DNA from: Zygosaccharomyces rouxii
Taxonomy: Eukaryota; Ascomycota; Saccharomycetes; Saccharomycetales; Saccharomycetaceae
Direction: 5' to 3'
Assembly (NCBI RefSeq): GCF_000026365.1
Contig: NC_012995.1
Coordinates: 1,056,501 to 1,120,500, forward strand
DNA: 64,000 bases
The stretch's first letter is position 1. Each line of letters begins with the position of its first letter. Both the position numbers and the translations under genes were made by a program. Positions 40,274-50,494 of this stretch are shown in pieces. Below the pieces are notes generated by a model. That model was given only the letters and a program-made list of their open reading frames with translations. It made no database searches and was not told where the DNA came from.

Positions 40274-43200
40274 ATGTTTGGTTCAAAGAAACTGAAAAAT
40301 GTATCCATGAAGCTCAAATCTAAATCCTCCACCACAAATGATGATTCTACAAGAACCCGATCAGAAGAAACTACGCCCTCACCGTTGTTAGATGGGGGTG
40401 ATAAGAACCGTGGGATCTTTGGCAAGCGCTCTTCCAAGGGGAACCTTTCAATGAAGGGTGCTCTGGAATCTCCAAAGGTAATGTCAGGCGGCAGTTTTGA
40501 TAGTGGTTCAACCGGTGGTTATAGTTCTTCATCGAGTGAGAAATTGTACGCTGCAAAAGAGTTAAATCACTACGGTCTTAGGGGAAAGCCAGTTACAGCA
40601 GCATTCGACTTTACACAATCTCTTTTAGCGGTAGCAACAGAAGCTGGTGAAATTCATGTCTTTGGGAAACAACAAGTAGAGGTTACGTTTGTGCTTAGAA
40701 CTCCAACTAGAGTCAAATTTCTGAGATTTGTTAAAGGTGTATTTCTAATAGCTATCGATAACAAGAACATTATTATGGTTTTCTCCTTATATTCAAAGAA
40801 AATGCTTACTTCGTTATTTAGTCCAGGTCAAATTGAATGTATAGAGACGGATCCAACTTTAGATTGGTTATTCCTAGGGTTTCATAATGGGCTAACTATG
40901 ATTTATGATGTGGATCATGATACCTTCTCAGATTTTAAGATAGAAAATTTACAAAAGACTAAATATTTCCCCAGAGAAGGAGCAACACCTGTTAAATCTA
41001 TCCAATGGAATCCAAGAGACATGGCGTCAATTCTGATTTCGTATAATTATGTGACAGTGGTTTATTCATTGGTCGAGGCTGAGGTCAAGCAACATTTCAT
41101 TTACGAACTTCCACCTTACGCACCTGGAGGGGAATATTCAGAAACTGTGATGAAGCACAGAAAACCTAAGGTTGTGCAATCACTTTACCATCCAAATTCT
41201 TTGCATATAATGACACTTCATGAAGATAATTCGATGGTATTTTGGGATGCTAATACTGGTCAATTAATCCAAGCTAGAACTATATTCGAGACGGATATTC
41301 ACATTAAGCAAAATAATATCACTGAACCCATGCCGGGAGCTCCGAGAATAAAAAGGGTAAATTGGATTTGTCAGAGTAATCCAGAATACACCTCATTACT
41401 GCTATACACTGAAAACGAACAAACGGGTTGCGCCTTTACGATGATTGACCTCGGTGGAACACCTCTTTACTCTTTGACCACATATGAAAGTATGAGCAAA
41501 TACTATGCCAATACGAAAAACCAAAAATTGTTCCCATTGGAGAAAAACTTCCCAGTTATTGATTTCTTACCGATACCAAGGAAATCACCACATTTTTCCG
41601 GCTGTCATGATCCAAGTCTAATATTAATTCTTTTAGGCAATGGCGAAATGGAAACAATGATGTATCCATCAGGTCTGTTTACTTACAAGGCAACTTTGTT
41701 CCCTCAAACGCTTTCATGGATTAGACCTCATGCCACAACGGCAGTTTGTACTGCTGCACCTAGAAAGTTATGGTTAGGTATGATGTCAGCGGCTAAGAAT
41801 AACGATGGTATTCTAAAAGGTGGTATGCCAGTTAAGAAAGATTATAGAGTGAGCGACATTCGCTCAGCATTGGCGACGGGACACACCGACGGGTCTATTA
41901 GAATATGGGATGCTTCTCACAATGAATTGAGTGAAAGTTCTGTCTTTGAAGTGAGTTTGTCAAGAATTTTGAACAAGGCTACAGATTTAGTTGTGGATCA
42001 CATATCCTTTGCGCCAGAAACTTTAGAACTTGCGGCTGCTACCACATCAGGCGAAGTTACACTATTCAAATTCGAAGTAAACCAATTTTACAACCCTAAC
42101 CCTCAAGACGATACAAGAGATTTGGATTTGAATTTTAGAAGATTTTCACTTAATGAGTATAAAAGCATTCTAATAGATGTAAAGGAAAGATCCTCTGAGA
42201 AAATGAAACAAGGTTTCATGCCAGCGTTAGTCGTTAATGCTAGAAAGGGAAAAGTTTCTACGGTTAAAAACAGTAATGTCGGATTTGTTTGTATCGGTTA
42301 TGAGGATGGTACTTTAATCGTTGTCGATAGAAGGGGCCCAGTAATTACTTTTATTGGCGATATAAGGGCTATACCAAAGCTTAACGGTACATGTGTGACA
42401 TGTGCCGAATTTGGTACCATGGAATATGGTAGTGATGGTTATTCAAGTGTACTACTATTTTGTGGTACAAACGCTGGTGATCTAATCACTTTTAAATTGA
42501 CCCCGAATGGTAAGGGTACTTTTGACACTCACTGTGTGGACTGTATCAAGACAAACAGCTCTACCATCTTTAAAATTGATCCATTTTCCAAAAAAACGGG
42601 ACGTAGTTGCGTAGCTAATATGGCACTACTAAAGGAGCTAAGTACGGGTGTTTGTGTTCCCGGTTGTGTTATTCTGTCATCTTCTAATGAGATTCGTGTA
42701 ATCCGTCCTGGTAAATCTTCAGAACACCACAAATCATTCAAAGCACCTTTGGTGGCAAGTTCCCTCTGTTATATACCCCATATTAGTTCTAAAGGTGAGG
42801 TGAAGGAAACTTCAGATTTTGTCACACTACAGATGAATGGTGAGATTAAGATTATGTCAGTACCGGATATGAAGGAGCACATCTCAACACGGGCTCCAGG
42901 ACCCCTTAACCCGCAGTTCGCTAAAGACTGTTACGTCTTGAGAAATGGTGATATTTTCCTAAGACTAGGTATGTCAGAGTCTTCATTACTTTCCATAGTG
43001 AATAACAGGGCTACCGGTCTAAATCATGATTATAACGAACCAGCCGCTAAACCTACGGATATGCTATACAATCCGACTCTCCAAATACCCTTCAGACCTC
43101 AAGTAAACAGTTTACAATGGGCCAGGGGTACAGTTTATTGTACCAGTGATCAAATCGACCAATTGCTAGGTGGTGAGAATAGACCGCCATCTAAATATGA

Positions 43201-43480
43201 AGAGAGTAAGATCGCATTTAAAACAATCTCTAGGAATCTAGAAGATGACAAGAAAAAACTGAAAAAACCTAGCAACAACGATTTTTCCTATCAAAGACCA
43301 GTTAAAAATTCTCACCAAAGGAATCAAAGCTATTTCAAGGGCATGTCCCGTGCTTGGGAGAATAAATGGGATAATATAGAAGATAAGCTTAACGATTACG
43401 CTGCTGATATGAGTGAAGGATTAAATGAAATGTTCGAAGAAACTACGAAAAACATGGCAAAAGGTGCATTCGGAATCTGA
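40274..43480 (+). CDS. SRO7: Lethal giant larvae homologue Sro7/Sro77
   Basis: Effector of the Rab Sec4 that binds the t-SNARE Sec9 and Exo84 and drives docking of secretory vesicles at the plasma membrane; loss makes cells salt sensitive. The 1,068-residue protein has a short Ser/Thr-rich N-terminus with Lys clusters, then two seven-bladed WD40 propellers (about 95-960; for example SIRIWDASHNELSESS) and a C-terminal tail that binds the propeller and ends in a helical SNARE-like segment (NKWDNIEDKLNDYAADMSEG). S. cerevisiae has the duplicate pair SRO7 (YPR032W) and SRO77 (YBL106C); here a single gene lies between PKC1 and MIX23, so the symbol stands for the shared ancestor. Confidence 0.95.
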   Translation: MFGSKKLKNVSMKLKSKSSTTNDDSTRTRSEETTPSPLLDGGDKNRGIFGKRSSKGNLSMKGALESPKVMSGGSFDSGSTGGYSSSSSEKLYAAKELNHYGLRGKPVTAAFDFTQSLLAVATEAGEIHVFGKQQVEVTFVLRTPTRVKFLRFVKGVFLIAIDNKNIIMVFSLYSKKMLTSLFSPGQIECIETDPTLDWLFLGFHNGLTMIYDVDHDTFSDFKIENLQKTKYFPREGATPVKSIQWNPRDMASILISYNYVTVVYSLVEAEVKQHFIYELPPYAPGGEYSETVMKHRKPKVVQSLYHPNSLHIMTLHEDNSMVFWDANTGQLIQARTIFETDIHIKQNNITEPMPGAPRIKRVNWICQSNPEYTSLLLYTENEQTGCAFTMIDLGGTPLYSLTTYESMSKYYANTKNQKLFPLEKNFPVIDFLPIPRKSPHFSGCHDPSLILILLGNGEMETMMYPSGLFTYKATLFPQTLSWIRPHATTAVCTAAPRKLWLGMMSAAKNNDGILKGGMPVKKDYRVSDIRSALATGHTDGSIRIWDASHNELSESSVFEVSLSRILNKATDLVVDHISFAPETLELAAATTSGEVTLFKFEVNQFYNPNPQDDTRDLDLNFRRFSLNEYKSILIDVKERSSEKMKQGFMPALVVNARKGKVSTVKNSNVGFVCIGYEDGTLIVVDRRGPVITFIGDIRAIPKLNGTCVTCAEFGTMEYGSDGYSSVLLFCGTNAGDLITFKLTPNGKGTFDTHCVDCIKTNSSTIFKIDPFSKKTGRSCVANMALLKELSTGVCVPGCVILSSSNEIRVIRPGKSSEHHKSFKAPLVASSLCYIPHISSKGEVKETSDFVTLQMNGEIKIMSVPDMKEHISTRAPGPLNPQFAKDCYVLRNGDIFLRLGMSESSLLSIVNNRATGLNHDYNEPAAKPTDMLYNPTLQIPFRPQVNSLQWARGTVYCTSDQIDQLLGGENRPPSKYEESKIAFKTISRNLEDDKKKLKKPSNNDFSYQRPVKNSHQRNQSYFKGMSRAWENKWDNIEDKLNDYAADMSEGLNEMFEETTKNMAKGAFGI

Positions 43481-43651
43481 AGAATTGTATGTATAAACTT
43501 TTCTAATCATTAATATCATTTTTGTATGTAAATTATTGTTATGGTTCGAATCTGCTATCATCGCTTTTCTGCAACAAACCTTTATCAAAAAGATAAATGG
43601 TTAAAGATTAACTAAAAGCTCAACATTCAAGAGGAAACTATCATACCTGAC

Positions 43652-44251
43652 ATGCCAAATAACGAAATCACTGTGACGGCACCTTCAAAATTGTCCTTGG
43701 ACGCTAATACGGTTTTCAATGAAGGAGAGGGGCCCAATAACCGATTGACGGTAACTAGAGAGAGATGCATAAATCCATCCTTGATAGATTCATTTCTATC
43801 GTCATTACGACATGGGACCGATGATATGATTAAACAGAGAATGAGTACTTATGACAGAACCAATGGAGCTCGCAGATTTTCTGCTGGTAGATGCGATCAA
43901 TTTTTGGCTAAGGAATTGTATCCAAATTGGTCGACAAGAGATCAAGTACTAGGATTCTGTGAGAATGAAATGAATCAGATGAAATCAGAACTATTACGAG
44001 AATATGGGGACGAAAGTTCAATGACCAAGAAATCACAGTTGGATTCAAGAATTGATCCATATGCTTCAAAAGATCAATTACAAGAACGTGACACTCATTT
44101 CGGTAAACTGACGAGGCTACAAACTTGGTTAGATAACCATAAGAAAGTGGAATCCATTGTGAGATCCAATAGTGACAGAGTTCTGAAGAATATTTGCGAT
44201 GAAAATGCCAATTACCTTGAACAGTTTTGGAAATTTGGACAAGAGCATTGA
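43652..44251 (+). CDS. MIX23: Mitochondrial intermembrane-space CX(n)C protein Mix23
   Basis: Small conserved protein of the mitochondrial intermembrane space, relative of human CCDC58, imported through Mia40 and needed for efficient protein import when the translocases are stressed. The 199-residue protein (S. cerevisiae 196) has Cys39, Cys81 and Cys103 flanking helical segments, and no presequence, as expected for a Mia40 client. The family blocks RERCINPSLIDSFLSSLRHGTDDMI... and GRCDQFLAKELYPNWSTRDQVLGFC (each shorter piece recognisable) support the call. It follows SRO7 in the same direction, as in YBL106C-YBL107C. The 171-bp gap contains a lone B-box-like word at 43543-43553. Confidence 0.85.
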   Translation: MPNNEITVTAPSKLSLDANTVFNEGEGPNNRLTVTRERCINPSLIDSFLSSLRHGTDDMIKQRMSTYDRTNGARRFSAGRCDQFLAKELYPNWSTRDQVLGFCENEMNQMKSELLREYGDESSMTKKSQLDSRIDPYASKDQLQERDTHFGKLTRLQTWLDNHKKVESIVRSNSDRVLKNICDENANYLEQFWKFGQEH

Positions 44252-44640
44252 GATGATGGAAGGAAAAAACTGAACGAAATTTGATGGAGAATTTATGACA
44301 AGCTTAAATATCATCACCGTTGGCATTACCATCACCACTGAAGTACTGTATAGTTGAAGTTTCCGTTTGCCAAATAACTGTGTTGGTTGCGTGATCAAAG
44401 GTTCGTATAACCAGACCAAAAATTGCTTGATATTTGTTAAGCGATATATTTCATGCCAGCATGTGCTGACAAGGTGCCTTTGAAAAAATTGGAATAACTT
44501 ACAACACCTAGCATTTGACTATAATAAAAATATTTAAAGGACAATTGAATCAGACCTATCAATATCAGATTTTACCATAATAACAATACCAAGAAGCTGA
44601 TTCGCTTTCGTATCACTTCAAGAAGAAAAGAAAAAATATC
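44252..44640. promoter_or_regulatory. Region upstream of BNA2
   Basis: 389 bp, AT-rich. No clear TATA consensus or factor site is visible; AAATATTTAAAGG near 44528 is the closest to a TATA-like element. Confidence 0.35.
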
Positions 44641-46113
44641 ATGAGTGAAGAAATACCTCTGCCAACTTTGGCAGAATATGGATTTTCAGAAAATACCGGT
44701 TTCTTACCAAAGGATTTACCAGCTACTAGCCTGTCGGATGCATACTATGGAAAGTGGGAAGCTATTGCCAATAATTTGCCATCATTGATTCTTACTAGAA
44801 AAATTAGAAATGTTGTGGATCGCTTACCCATTTTAGATGTAAAACCAAGTTTATTGTCAAATATACGCGAACTGAGAAGAGCATATTCAGTACTCTGTTT
44901 TATTGCAAATGCTTATGTTTGGGGGATCGGTGAGACATGCGATACGATACCAGATGCCATCGCACAACCATTGTTAAGGATTTCTGAAGAGTTGGAAATT
45001 GCACCATTGGCAACATACGCATCCTTAGTTCTTTGGAATTTCAAACCAGTTATTAATGATACGGATTTAGTTGACGATATATTGGATTTATCAAATTTGA
45101 CGACGATTAATACCTTTACAGGTGGTTTAGACGAAAGTTGGTTTTATCTAGTAAGTGTGGTTTTTGAAAGGGAAGGTAGTTCATGTTTAGTTTCAGGTTT
45201 AAAAGCTATCCAAGCGGTTAGGGATAATGATTCAGGTACACTGATAGAACAGTTGGAAATTATTGCTCAAACTATTGACAAATTGGGGGATATTCTCATG
45301 AAGATGAACGAAATGTGTGATCCTCATATTTTTTACCACAGGATCAGACCTTTTTTGGCAGGTTGGAAAAATATGGAGGAGGTTGGTTTACCTCACGGTG
45401 TAAGATACGGATCTAATGGTGATTACAAGGTTTTTGCAGGTGGTTCTAATGCCCAGAGTTCATTGATTCAAGCAATAGATATCATTTTGGGCGTCGAACA
45501 TTTTCCATATGGTAAGCAGAAGACTGATCAAGGTAAGACCATTTCTGCTGAAAGTAATCAAAACAACTTCCTCAAGGAAATGAGAGGGTACATGCCTCGT
45601 CACAGTACCCAATTTTTGAATCATCTGTCCTCTGTGAGTAACATTCGCGATTACGTTTTAAGCAATCCGAACAACGAGAGGGTTACGTTGGCGTACGATG
45701 CATGTGTGGCGATATTGAAATCATTCCGTGATAAGCATATCCAAATCGTTACTCGTTATGTTGTTTTACAAGCCAGAAAGAAAACATCTGGTTCCGAAAC
45801 TCTCAAAACTGGATTGGCAATGACTCATGGTAAAAAGGAACAAAAGGGTACTGGCGGTACTGCTTTAATACCCTTTTTAAAGCAGTGTAGGGATGAGACT
45901 GGCAGTAGTGCTGCTTCTGAATGGGGGAAGAAAATCTTGAGCACTGCAGTCTTGAGGGTCAAGGATGATTCATCCATCCCAGGTATTCAAAAGAGATCAG
46001 GCCAGGAAGACTCTGAACAAGGGCGCAAGAGAGCCAAATTGGGACTTGGTAGTGATTTAAATGATGACTCCTTAGACGACAGTGGCGTTGGACGCACTGC
46101 TGGACACTGGTGA
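44641..46113 (+). CDS. BNA2: Indoleamine/tryptophan 2,3-dioxygenase Bna2
   Basis: Heme dioxygenase that opens the indole ring of tryptophan to N-formylkynurenine, the first step of de novo NAD synthesis. The 490-residue protein is of the indoleamine 2,3-dioxygenase family: YSVLCFIANAYVW and a central substrate pocket, then GYMPRHSTQFLNHL with His321 as probable proximal heme ligand. The tail is longer than in S. cerevisiae (453) and ends in a low-complexity acidic/basic stretch, KRSGQEDSEQGRKRAKL, whose role is unknown. BNA4, the third step, lies about 40 kb away. It converges on HTS1 with 143 bp between stops. The next genes AIM24 and ACF4 match YJR080C and YJR083C. Confidence 0.94.
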   Translation: MSEEIPLPTLAEYGFSENTGFLPKDLPATSLSDAYYGKWEAIANNLPSLILTRKIRNVVDRLPILDVKPSLLSNIRELRRAYSVLCFIANAYVWGIGETCDTIPDAIAQPLLRISEELEIAPLATYASLVLWNFKPVINDTDLVDDILDLSNLTTINTFTGGLDESWFYLVSVVFEREGSSCLVSGLKAIQAVRDNDSGTLIEQLEIIAQTIDKLGDILMKMNEMCDPHIFYHRIRPFLAGWKNMEEVGLPHGVRYGSNGDYKVFAGGSNAQSSLIQAIDIILGVEHFPYGKQKTDQGKTISAESNQNNFLKEMRGYMPRHSTQFLNHLSSVSNIRDYVLSNPNNERVTLAYDACVAILKSFRDKHIQIVTRYVVLQARKKTSGSETLKTGLAMTHGKKEQKGTGGTALIPFLKQCRDETGSSAASEWGKKILSTAVLRVKDDSSIPGIQKRSGQEDSEQGRKRAKLGLGSDLNDDSLDDSGVGRTAGHW

Positions 46114-46256
46114 TGGACAGTATACTCTTTACAAACAAGGTTATGCAATGGTACATGATTACAATTTTATTATAAAAAAATAGCTCTATATGTTATTATA
46201 AGAGAAAATATACATTGGCGGCGTTTTTCTCCAGGGTTTAGTTATTGCCGTTTTTT

Positions 46257-47846
46257 TCATATACCTCTAATTAGTCTCGTCACTTCATCAACACCATCCT
46301 TATGAACGCTGCTTAATTTTTCCTTAACTGCATCGACGATGTCTTCAGCGTTGACCAAATCACCATCGTCATTGGCAAATTCCTGACCTAATCTCTTAAC
46401 ACGCAATTTGCCCTCCAAGTATTCTTCCTTACCAAGGATAACAGCCAAAGGTGCACCAGATTTCTCAGCAGATTCGAATTGTTTTCTTGGGTTTGCCTTA
46501 GATTTGTAAACATATTCAACTTCAATACCAGCATTCCACAACTGTTTGGCAACCTTCATTCTCTCAGGTAGGTAACCAGTCCAGTCCTTACCACCACCAA
46601 ATGCCATGACAAACACTTGGGTGGCAGTAGGTTTAATGTCGGCGGAAGAAGTTCTCTGTTTGATCAAAGAAAAGATTCTCTCAACACCAAAGGAAATACC
46701 AACACATGGGATTTGGTTAGATTTTCTACCAGAAGCTTGGGAGAACATGTTCACTAAATTGTCGTAACGACCACCTGCTGCGATGGATCCAACACCGACG
46801 TAGGCGGAAGCATCATCCTCAGATTTAGCCTTCTTTTTCAATTCAGCAGCTTCTTCAGGAGGAGCAGATGCTGCAGTGACAGCTTCGTAAATTAGCCCAG
46901 TGTAGTAATCCAACCCTCTTGCTAGAGATAGATCGAAAGAGATGTAGGAATCAATACCGAATGCGTTGGTGAAGTTCATCAAAGTGGCAATCTCATCTAA
47001 ACCTTGCTTTGCCAATTCATTCGAAGTTAGAACAGGATCCTTTGATAGGATAGAGTAAATTTCTTGCAAGGTACCATTCAATTTAACGTATTCACCAATT
47101 TTATCGGCGGTTTCTTCAGTTTGACCCTTCTCCGCGGTAATTTCCTTCTTGACAGTTTCCCAAGGAGTCTTGTCCAATTTATCAACAGCAGATGAAATCT
47201 TTCTCACATCTTCATCCTTAACACCAGAAACTTTGAAAATACCATCTAAAATCTTTCTGTGGTTAAGTTTGATCTTGAAATCTTTAATACCCAAACCTGT
47301 TAAACCTTCCACTAGGATGGAAAGACATTCAGCATCAGGAACCATAGATTCGTAGTTACCTGCTATATCAAAGTCACATTGGTAAAACTCTCTCATACGA
47401 CCTTTGGTCATTGCCGGTTGATCTCTTCTGTAAACTTTAGCAATGTGGTATCTTTTAATAGTGGGGACGTTATTCATAGCAACATATCTGGCGAATGGAA
47501 CGGTCAAATCGTAACGCAAGGAACACAATTCACCACCTTGATCTTTCAGATCATAAATCAATTTAGAATCCTCACCATACTTACCTGCCAAGATTTCTTT
47601 CAATTCGAAAACAGGGGTATCGATAGTAACACCACCATGACGTTTGAAAAGGTTAGACAAAGTACCAAAGACGGCTTCTCTGATTACCATATCGGAATCA
47701 GCCCAGTCCTTGGTACCTTTTGGAGTCTTCAAAGAAACTTGAAGCTTGTTGCTCTTTGGAGCAGAAGCAGCATTAGTGGAAGCAGTATCCTGAGACATAG
47801 TGGTAAATAATCTACTCGGGAGCCTTTTCAGCAAACGATTGATCAT
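46257..47846 (-). CDS. HTS1: Histidyl-tRNA synthetase, dual cytosolic and mitochondrial
   Basis: Class II synthetase that charges tRNA-His in both compartments. The 529-residue long form begins with a basic, hydroxylated presequence [16 protein letters not shown] and would be mitochondrial; the in-frame Met17 (ATG 47798-47796, MSQDTAS) gives the cytosolic form. S. cerevisiae HTS1 works the same way from two starts. Class II motif 2 includes [15 protein letters not shown], histidine motifs are [13 protein letters not shown] and GGRYDNL, and motif 3 is [13 protein letters not shown]. The C-terminal anticodon-binding domain covers about 420-529. An exact Gcn4 site, TGAGTCA at 48028-48034, lies 182 bp upstream, in line with general amino-acid control of this gene. 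Place matches YPR033C. Confidence 0.97.
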   Translation of the reverse strand: MINRLLKRLPSRLFTTMSQDTASTNAASAPKSNKLQVSLKTPKGTKDWADSDMVIREAVFGTLSNLFKRHGGVTIDTPVFELKEILAGKYGEDSKLIYDLKDQGGELCSLRYDLTVPFARYVAMNNVPTIKRYHIAKVYRRDQPAMTKGRMREFYQCDFDIAGNYESMVPDAECLSILVEGLTGLGIKDFKIKLNHRKILDGIFKVSGVKDEDVRKISSAVDKLDKTPWETVKKEITAEKGQTEETADKIGEYVKLNGTLQEIYSILSKDPVLTSNELAKQGLDEIATLMNFTNAFGIDSYISFDLSLARGLDYYTGLIYEAVTAASAPPEEAAELKKKAKSEDDASAYVGVGSIAAGGRYDNLVNMFSQASGRKSNQIPCVGISFGVERIFSLIKQRTSSADIKPTATQVFVMAFGGGKDWTGYLPERMKVAKQLWNAGIEVEYVYKSKANPRKQFESAEKSGAPLAVILGKEEYLEGKLRVKRLGQEFANDDGDLVNAEDIVDAVKEKLSSVHKDGVDEVTRLIRGI

Positions 47847-48335
47847 AAATTAGGCAAAAATGCCAATAAAAACTGAATATTGATGATTTTTTTTCACTTC
47901 TAGATGAGGTGAGTGATGCGATGAGTTTACCGTCCGCGATATGAGTAGAATCTTCCAACTGAAAAATTTCATATCGTTAACTACGTGCCGATGAGATGGG
48001 CGGGAAATGATAAAGAACTGAAAATATTGAGTCAATACTCTAACCCATATTCATTGTGAGTATACTTGAAATATTCTCCATTTGTTTCTCTATTTTTTAA
48101 AATTTTTTTGAGAGAAATGTGCCTAATATTGGTAGGTATATGTTTGTATGCATATATGGTAATCTGAATATAATAATCCTCGAGGAATTATGAGAATGAC
48201 GCCGCCATTGTTTCCCCAGTTTATTTTTATTCTTATCGTATGCTATGTTTTTAACTTCGTGACATTTTCTATTTGAATATTTACTTAGATCTCTTGTCAT
48301 ATAAAGAATATATGCACAATTCAATTCGGCTCAAT
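47847..48335. promoter_or_regulatory. HTS1 promoter and AIM24 3' region
   Basis: 489 bp. The Gcn4 site at 48028-48034 is the main recognisable element. Poly-T stretches and a TGTATGCATATATG simple run near 48147-48160 are also present. Confidence 0.45.
48028..48034. promoter_or_regulatory. Candidate Gcn4 site
   Basis: TGAGTCA, the palindromic Gcn4 core, 182 bp before the first HTS1 ATG. HTS1 is a Gcn4 target in S. cerevisiae, so this is a good candidate. Confidence 0.6.
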
Positions 48336-49535
48336 TCAACGCTTCTTATTACCAGATTCCTCGATTTTTTTAACAGTTTCATTGAAATTGGGAGTTGCTT
48401 CAAATTCGACGTTACCATTTGTAGAGACACTTGCGTAATTGAAATAATTCTTTGAGGGGTTCTGTGCTAATGAATCTGGTTTAGCCCATTGTTGTTCGAC
48501 AGAGTTTCTATTGATTGGGCTTGCTGGTAGATAAACGTTGTAAGAGCTTTGTATTAGTAAAGTTCTAGGACCTTGGATTTTCAAATACTTAGTAGGACCA
48601 TTGATAAGTCTAGAGTAAATTCTTCTAGTCCAATTCCAAAATTTGATTCCGACCGCCTTTGAACTATCCCAAAATAATCTACCATCAAGTTCTCTGATAC
48701 TTTCAAAAAATCTCCCAGCTTCACTAGGTACTTTTCTAGTCATTTCTGGTGGAGGTGATAATTTCTGTTCTGTAATGGCATTGGTAATTTCACGTCTGTT
48801 GGCTCCGCTTACCGCAAGTAAGTGTTCTGATCGTATGATAATTTCGTCCTTGGCGTCTTTCAGATCCACAGTATACACTGATCCTGAACCACTCAGTAAA
48901 ACGTTACCCCTTCCTTGAACAGTTTGATATTTAGAAGAAAAAGCTTGGCTTCTAAGTCTAATCAAAAATGGATTGGGTGGTTGTACGGAGAGACTTGAAT
49001 TATTTTCATATGCAACCACAGAATCTTGACCCCAAACGTTCCAATCTGCTGATCCATTTAGGTTTAATAGACAGAGAGTTCTAAATGGTGATGATGAAAG
49101 ACCCAACCATGGACCTATACGATTTGATAGAAAGTTAGGGGCCACTAAAGCGTTAAACTTAGATGTCGACACCAATTTGTGATAAATGGACGGTTTGATG
49201 GATCTATAGTGTATTAAGTTGGACCAGAAATGAACCCATTCGTAATTCATAGAAAGCTTTTCTGCACCATGTAGTGATACCAGACAACCTCTTCTTACGT
49301 ACAGTGGGATCGAGGGTGGTACGATGAGTGATGCCATTGTTGCTGGCTGACCTAACACTTGGAATTTAGTAGTGGAAATAGGCTTCTTGGCGTCATCATC
49401 GTCAAATAATTCCTCTGCATTAGTTTGAGTAGCAGTCTTCAATTCGGCTTCAGTCGGCACCAAAGTAGTTGCAGTGGGCCTCACAAGGGAAATTGACCTC
49501 CTAGAAACTTGTGAGAAGGTCTTCGGGATCGACAT
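48336..49535 (-). CDS. AIM24: Mitochondrial inner-membrane protein Aim24
   Basis: Protein of the AIM24 family (TRAP-like beta fold) that in S. cerevisiae supports MICOS and respiratory supercomplex organisation at the inner membrane. The 399-residue protein starts with a typical presequence, MSIPKTFSQVSRRSISLVRP, without acids. The AIM24 domain occupies about 55-280, with VPPSIPLYVRRGCLVSLHG and GSGSVYTVDLKDAKDE as recognisable blocks. A C-terminal tail, Asn-rich, follows. Size agrees with S. cerevisiae (394). It starts 185 bp from GMH1 in divergent orientation, the same side as YJR080C relative to BNA2. Confidence 0.88.
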   Translation of the reverse strand: MSIPKTFSQVSRRSISLVRPTATTLVPTEAELKTATQTNAEELFDDDDAKKPISTTKFQVLGQPATMASLIVPPSIPLYVRRGCLVSLHGAEKLSMNYEWVHFWSNLIHYRSIKPSIYHKLVSTSKFNALVAPNFLSNRIGPWLGLSSSPFRTLCLLNLNGSADWNVWGQDSVVAYENNSSLSVQPPNPFLIRLRSQAFSSKYQTVQGRGNVLLSGSGSVYTVDLKDAKDEIIIRSEHLLAVSGANRREITNAITEQKLSPPPEMTRKVPSEAGRFFESIRELDGRLFWDSSKAVGIKFWNWTRRIYSRLINGPTKYLKIQGPRTLLIQSSYNVYLPASPINRNSVEQQWAKPDSLAQNPSKNYFNYASVSTNGNVEFEATPNFNETVKKIEESGNKKR

Positions 49536-49720
49536 ATGAGGTCCTTAGGCAGTTTTTCCTTGCAAAATCTTATCTTCTTGATGTAGTTGAGATTCAACTA
49601 CTTATTTTTTTTTTTTTTTCAATCTTATAGGTTGAAAAACTACATGGACCCTTCCACTACTACTATAACAGAACATCAACAATCAACATCAAGGAATCCT
49701 TTGCTAATCCAATTTAGATC

Positions 49721-50443
49721 ATGAATTCAGGTCACTATGATTTGAATGCGAATTTTGGTGGGTCTTCTTTCCCCATTGTGATCAAGAGGCTATTCAAGAC
49801 TCCCAGGAACCTTGATTTTGAAACTGCAACATGGGAAATGGTTCATTTGATATTTAAACCAAGAAAGGCATTTAGATCGTTTTATTACCAACGTCAAACG
49901 AAGCATCAATGGGCAAGAGATGATCCATCCTTTTTTATTTTACAAGTTGGTCTTTTAACGCTGAGTTCGATGGTATGGTCATTGGTTTATGGACACACAT
50001 TCTTTGGATTTCTAAAAATGATGATAAATATGATATTTGTGGACTTTTTCTTTTACGGTTTTTTAGTAGCTACGATCTTTTGGCTGATACTGAATAGACC
50101 TACTTTCAAATTTAGATCTGCATTAGAGTCGCAAGTCGAGTGGGCATACTGTTTTGACGTTCATTGTAATGCATTTTTAACCATCTGGGTTGTACTATAT
50201 TTTGTGCAATTTTTATTCTTACCAGTGATACATATCCACAAATGGATCGGTTTATTTGTGGGTAATGCTCTTTACTGCTTCGCGTTTGCCCATTATTTCA
50301 TTCTAACGTTTTACGGTTACAGTCAAATAACATTTCTCAAAAACATTCAATTCATTTTATTCCCAGCGCTTGCATTTGCAGTGCTATTCATTGTTAGTTT
50401 ATTTGGCATAGATCTGTCTAGTGTATTAAGCTTTTACAAATAA
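49721..50443 (+). CDS. GMH1: Golgi membrane protein Gmh1 (UNC-50 family)
   Basis: Conserved multi-span Golgi protein linked to the Arf exchange factors Gea1/Gea2; its animal relative UNC-50 is needed for traffic of assembled acetylcholine receptors. The 240-residue protein has a hydrophilic start and about five hydrophobic helices (about 70-92, 95-117, 150-172, 178-200 and 212-234). The family blocks include TATWEMVHLIFKPRKAFRSF, FHDPSFF-like RDDPSFFILQ, and VEWAYCFDVHCNAF. It is a little shorter than S. cerevisiae (273), mainly at the N-terminus. It converges on the ACF4-like gene with 51 A/T-rich bp between stops. Place and strand match YKR030W, next to SPO14. Confidence 0.9.
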   Translation: MNSGHYDLNANFGGSSFPIVIKRLFKTPRNLDFETATWEMVHLIFKPRKAFRSFYYQRQTKHQWARDDPSFFILQVGLLTLSSMVWSLVYGHTFFGFLKMMINMIFVDFFFYGFLVATIFWLILNRPTFKFRSALESQVEWAYCFDVHCNAFLTIWVVLYFVQFLFLPVIHIHKWIGLFVGNALYCFAFAHYFILTFYGYSQITFLKNIQFILFPALAFAVLFIVSLFGIDLSSVLSFYK

Positions 50444-50494
50444 TATTAAAAAAAAAAAATTAAAAATCAGAATTTTAAAAAAAAAAAACGCTAC

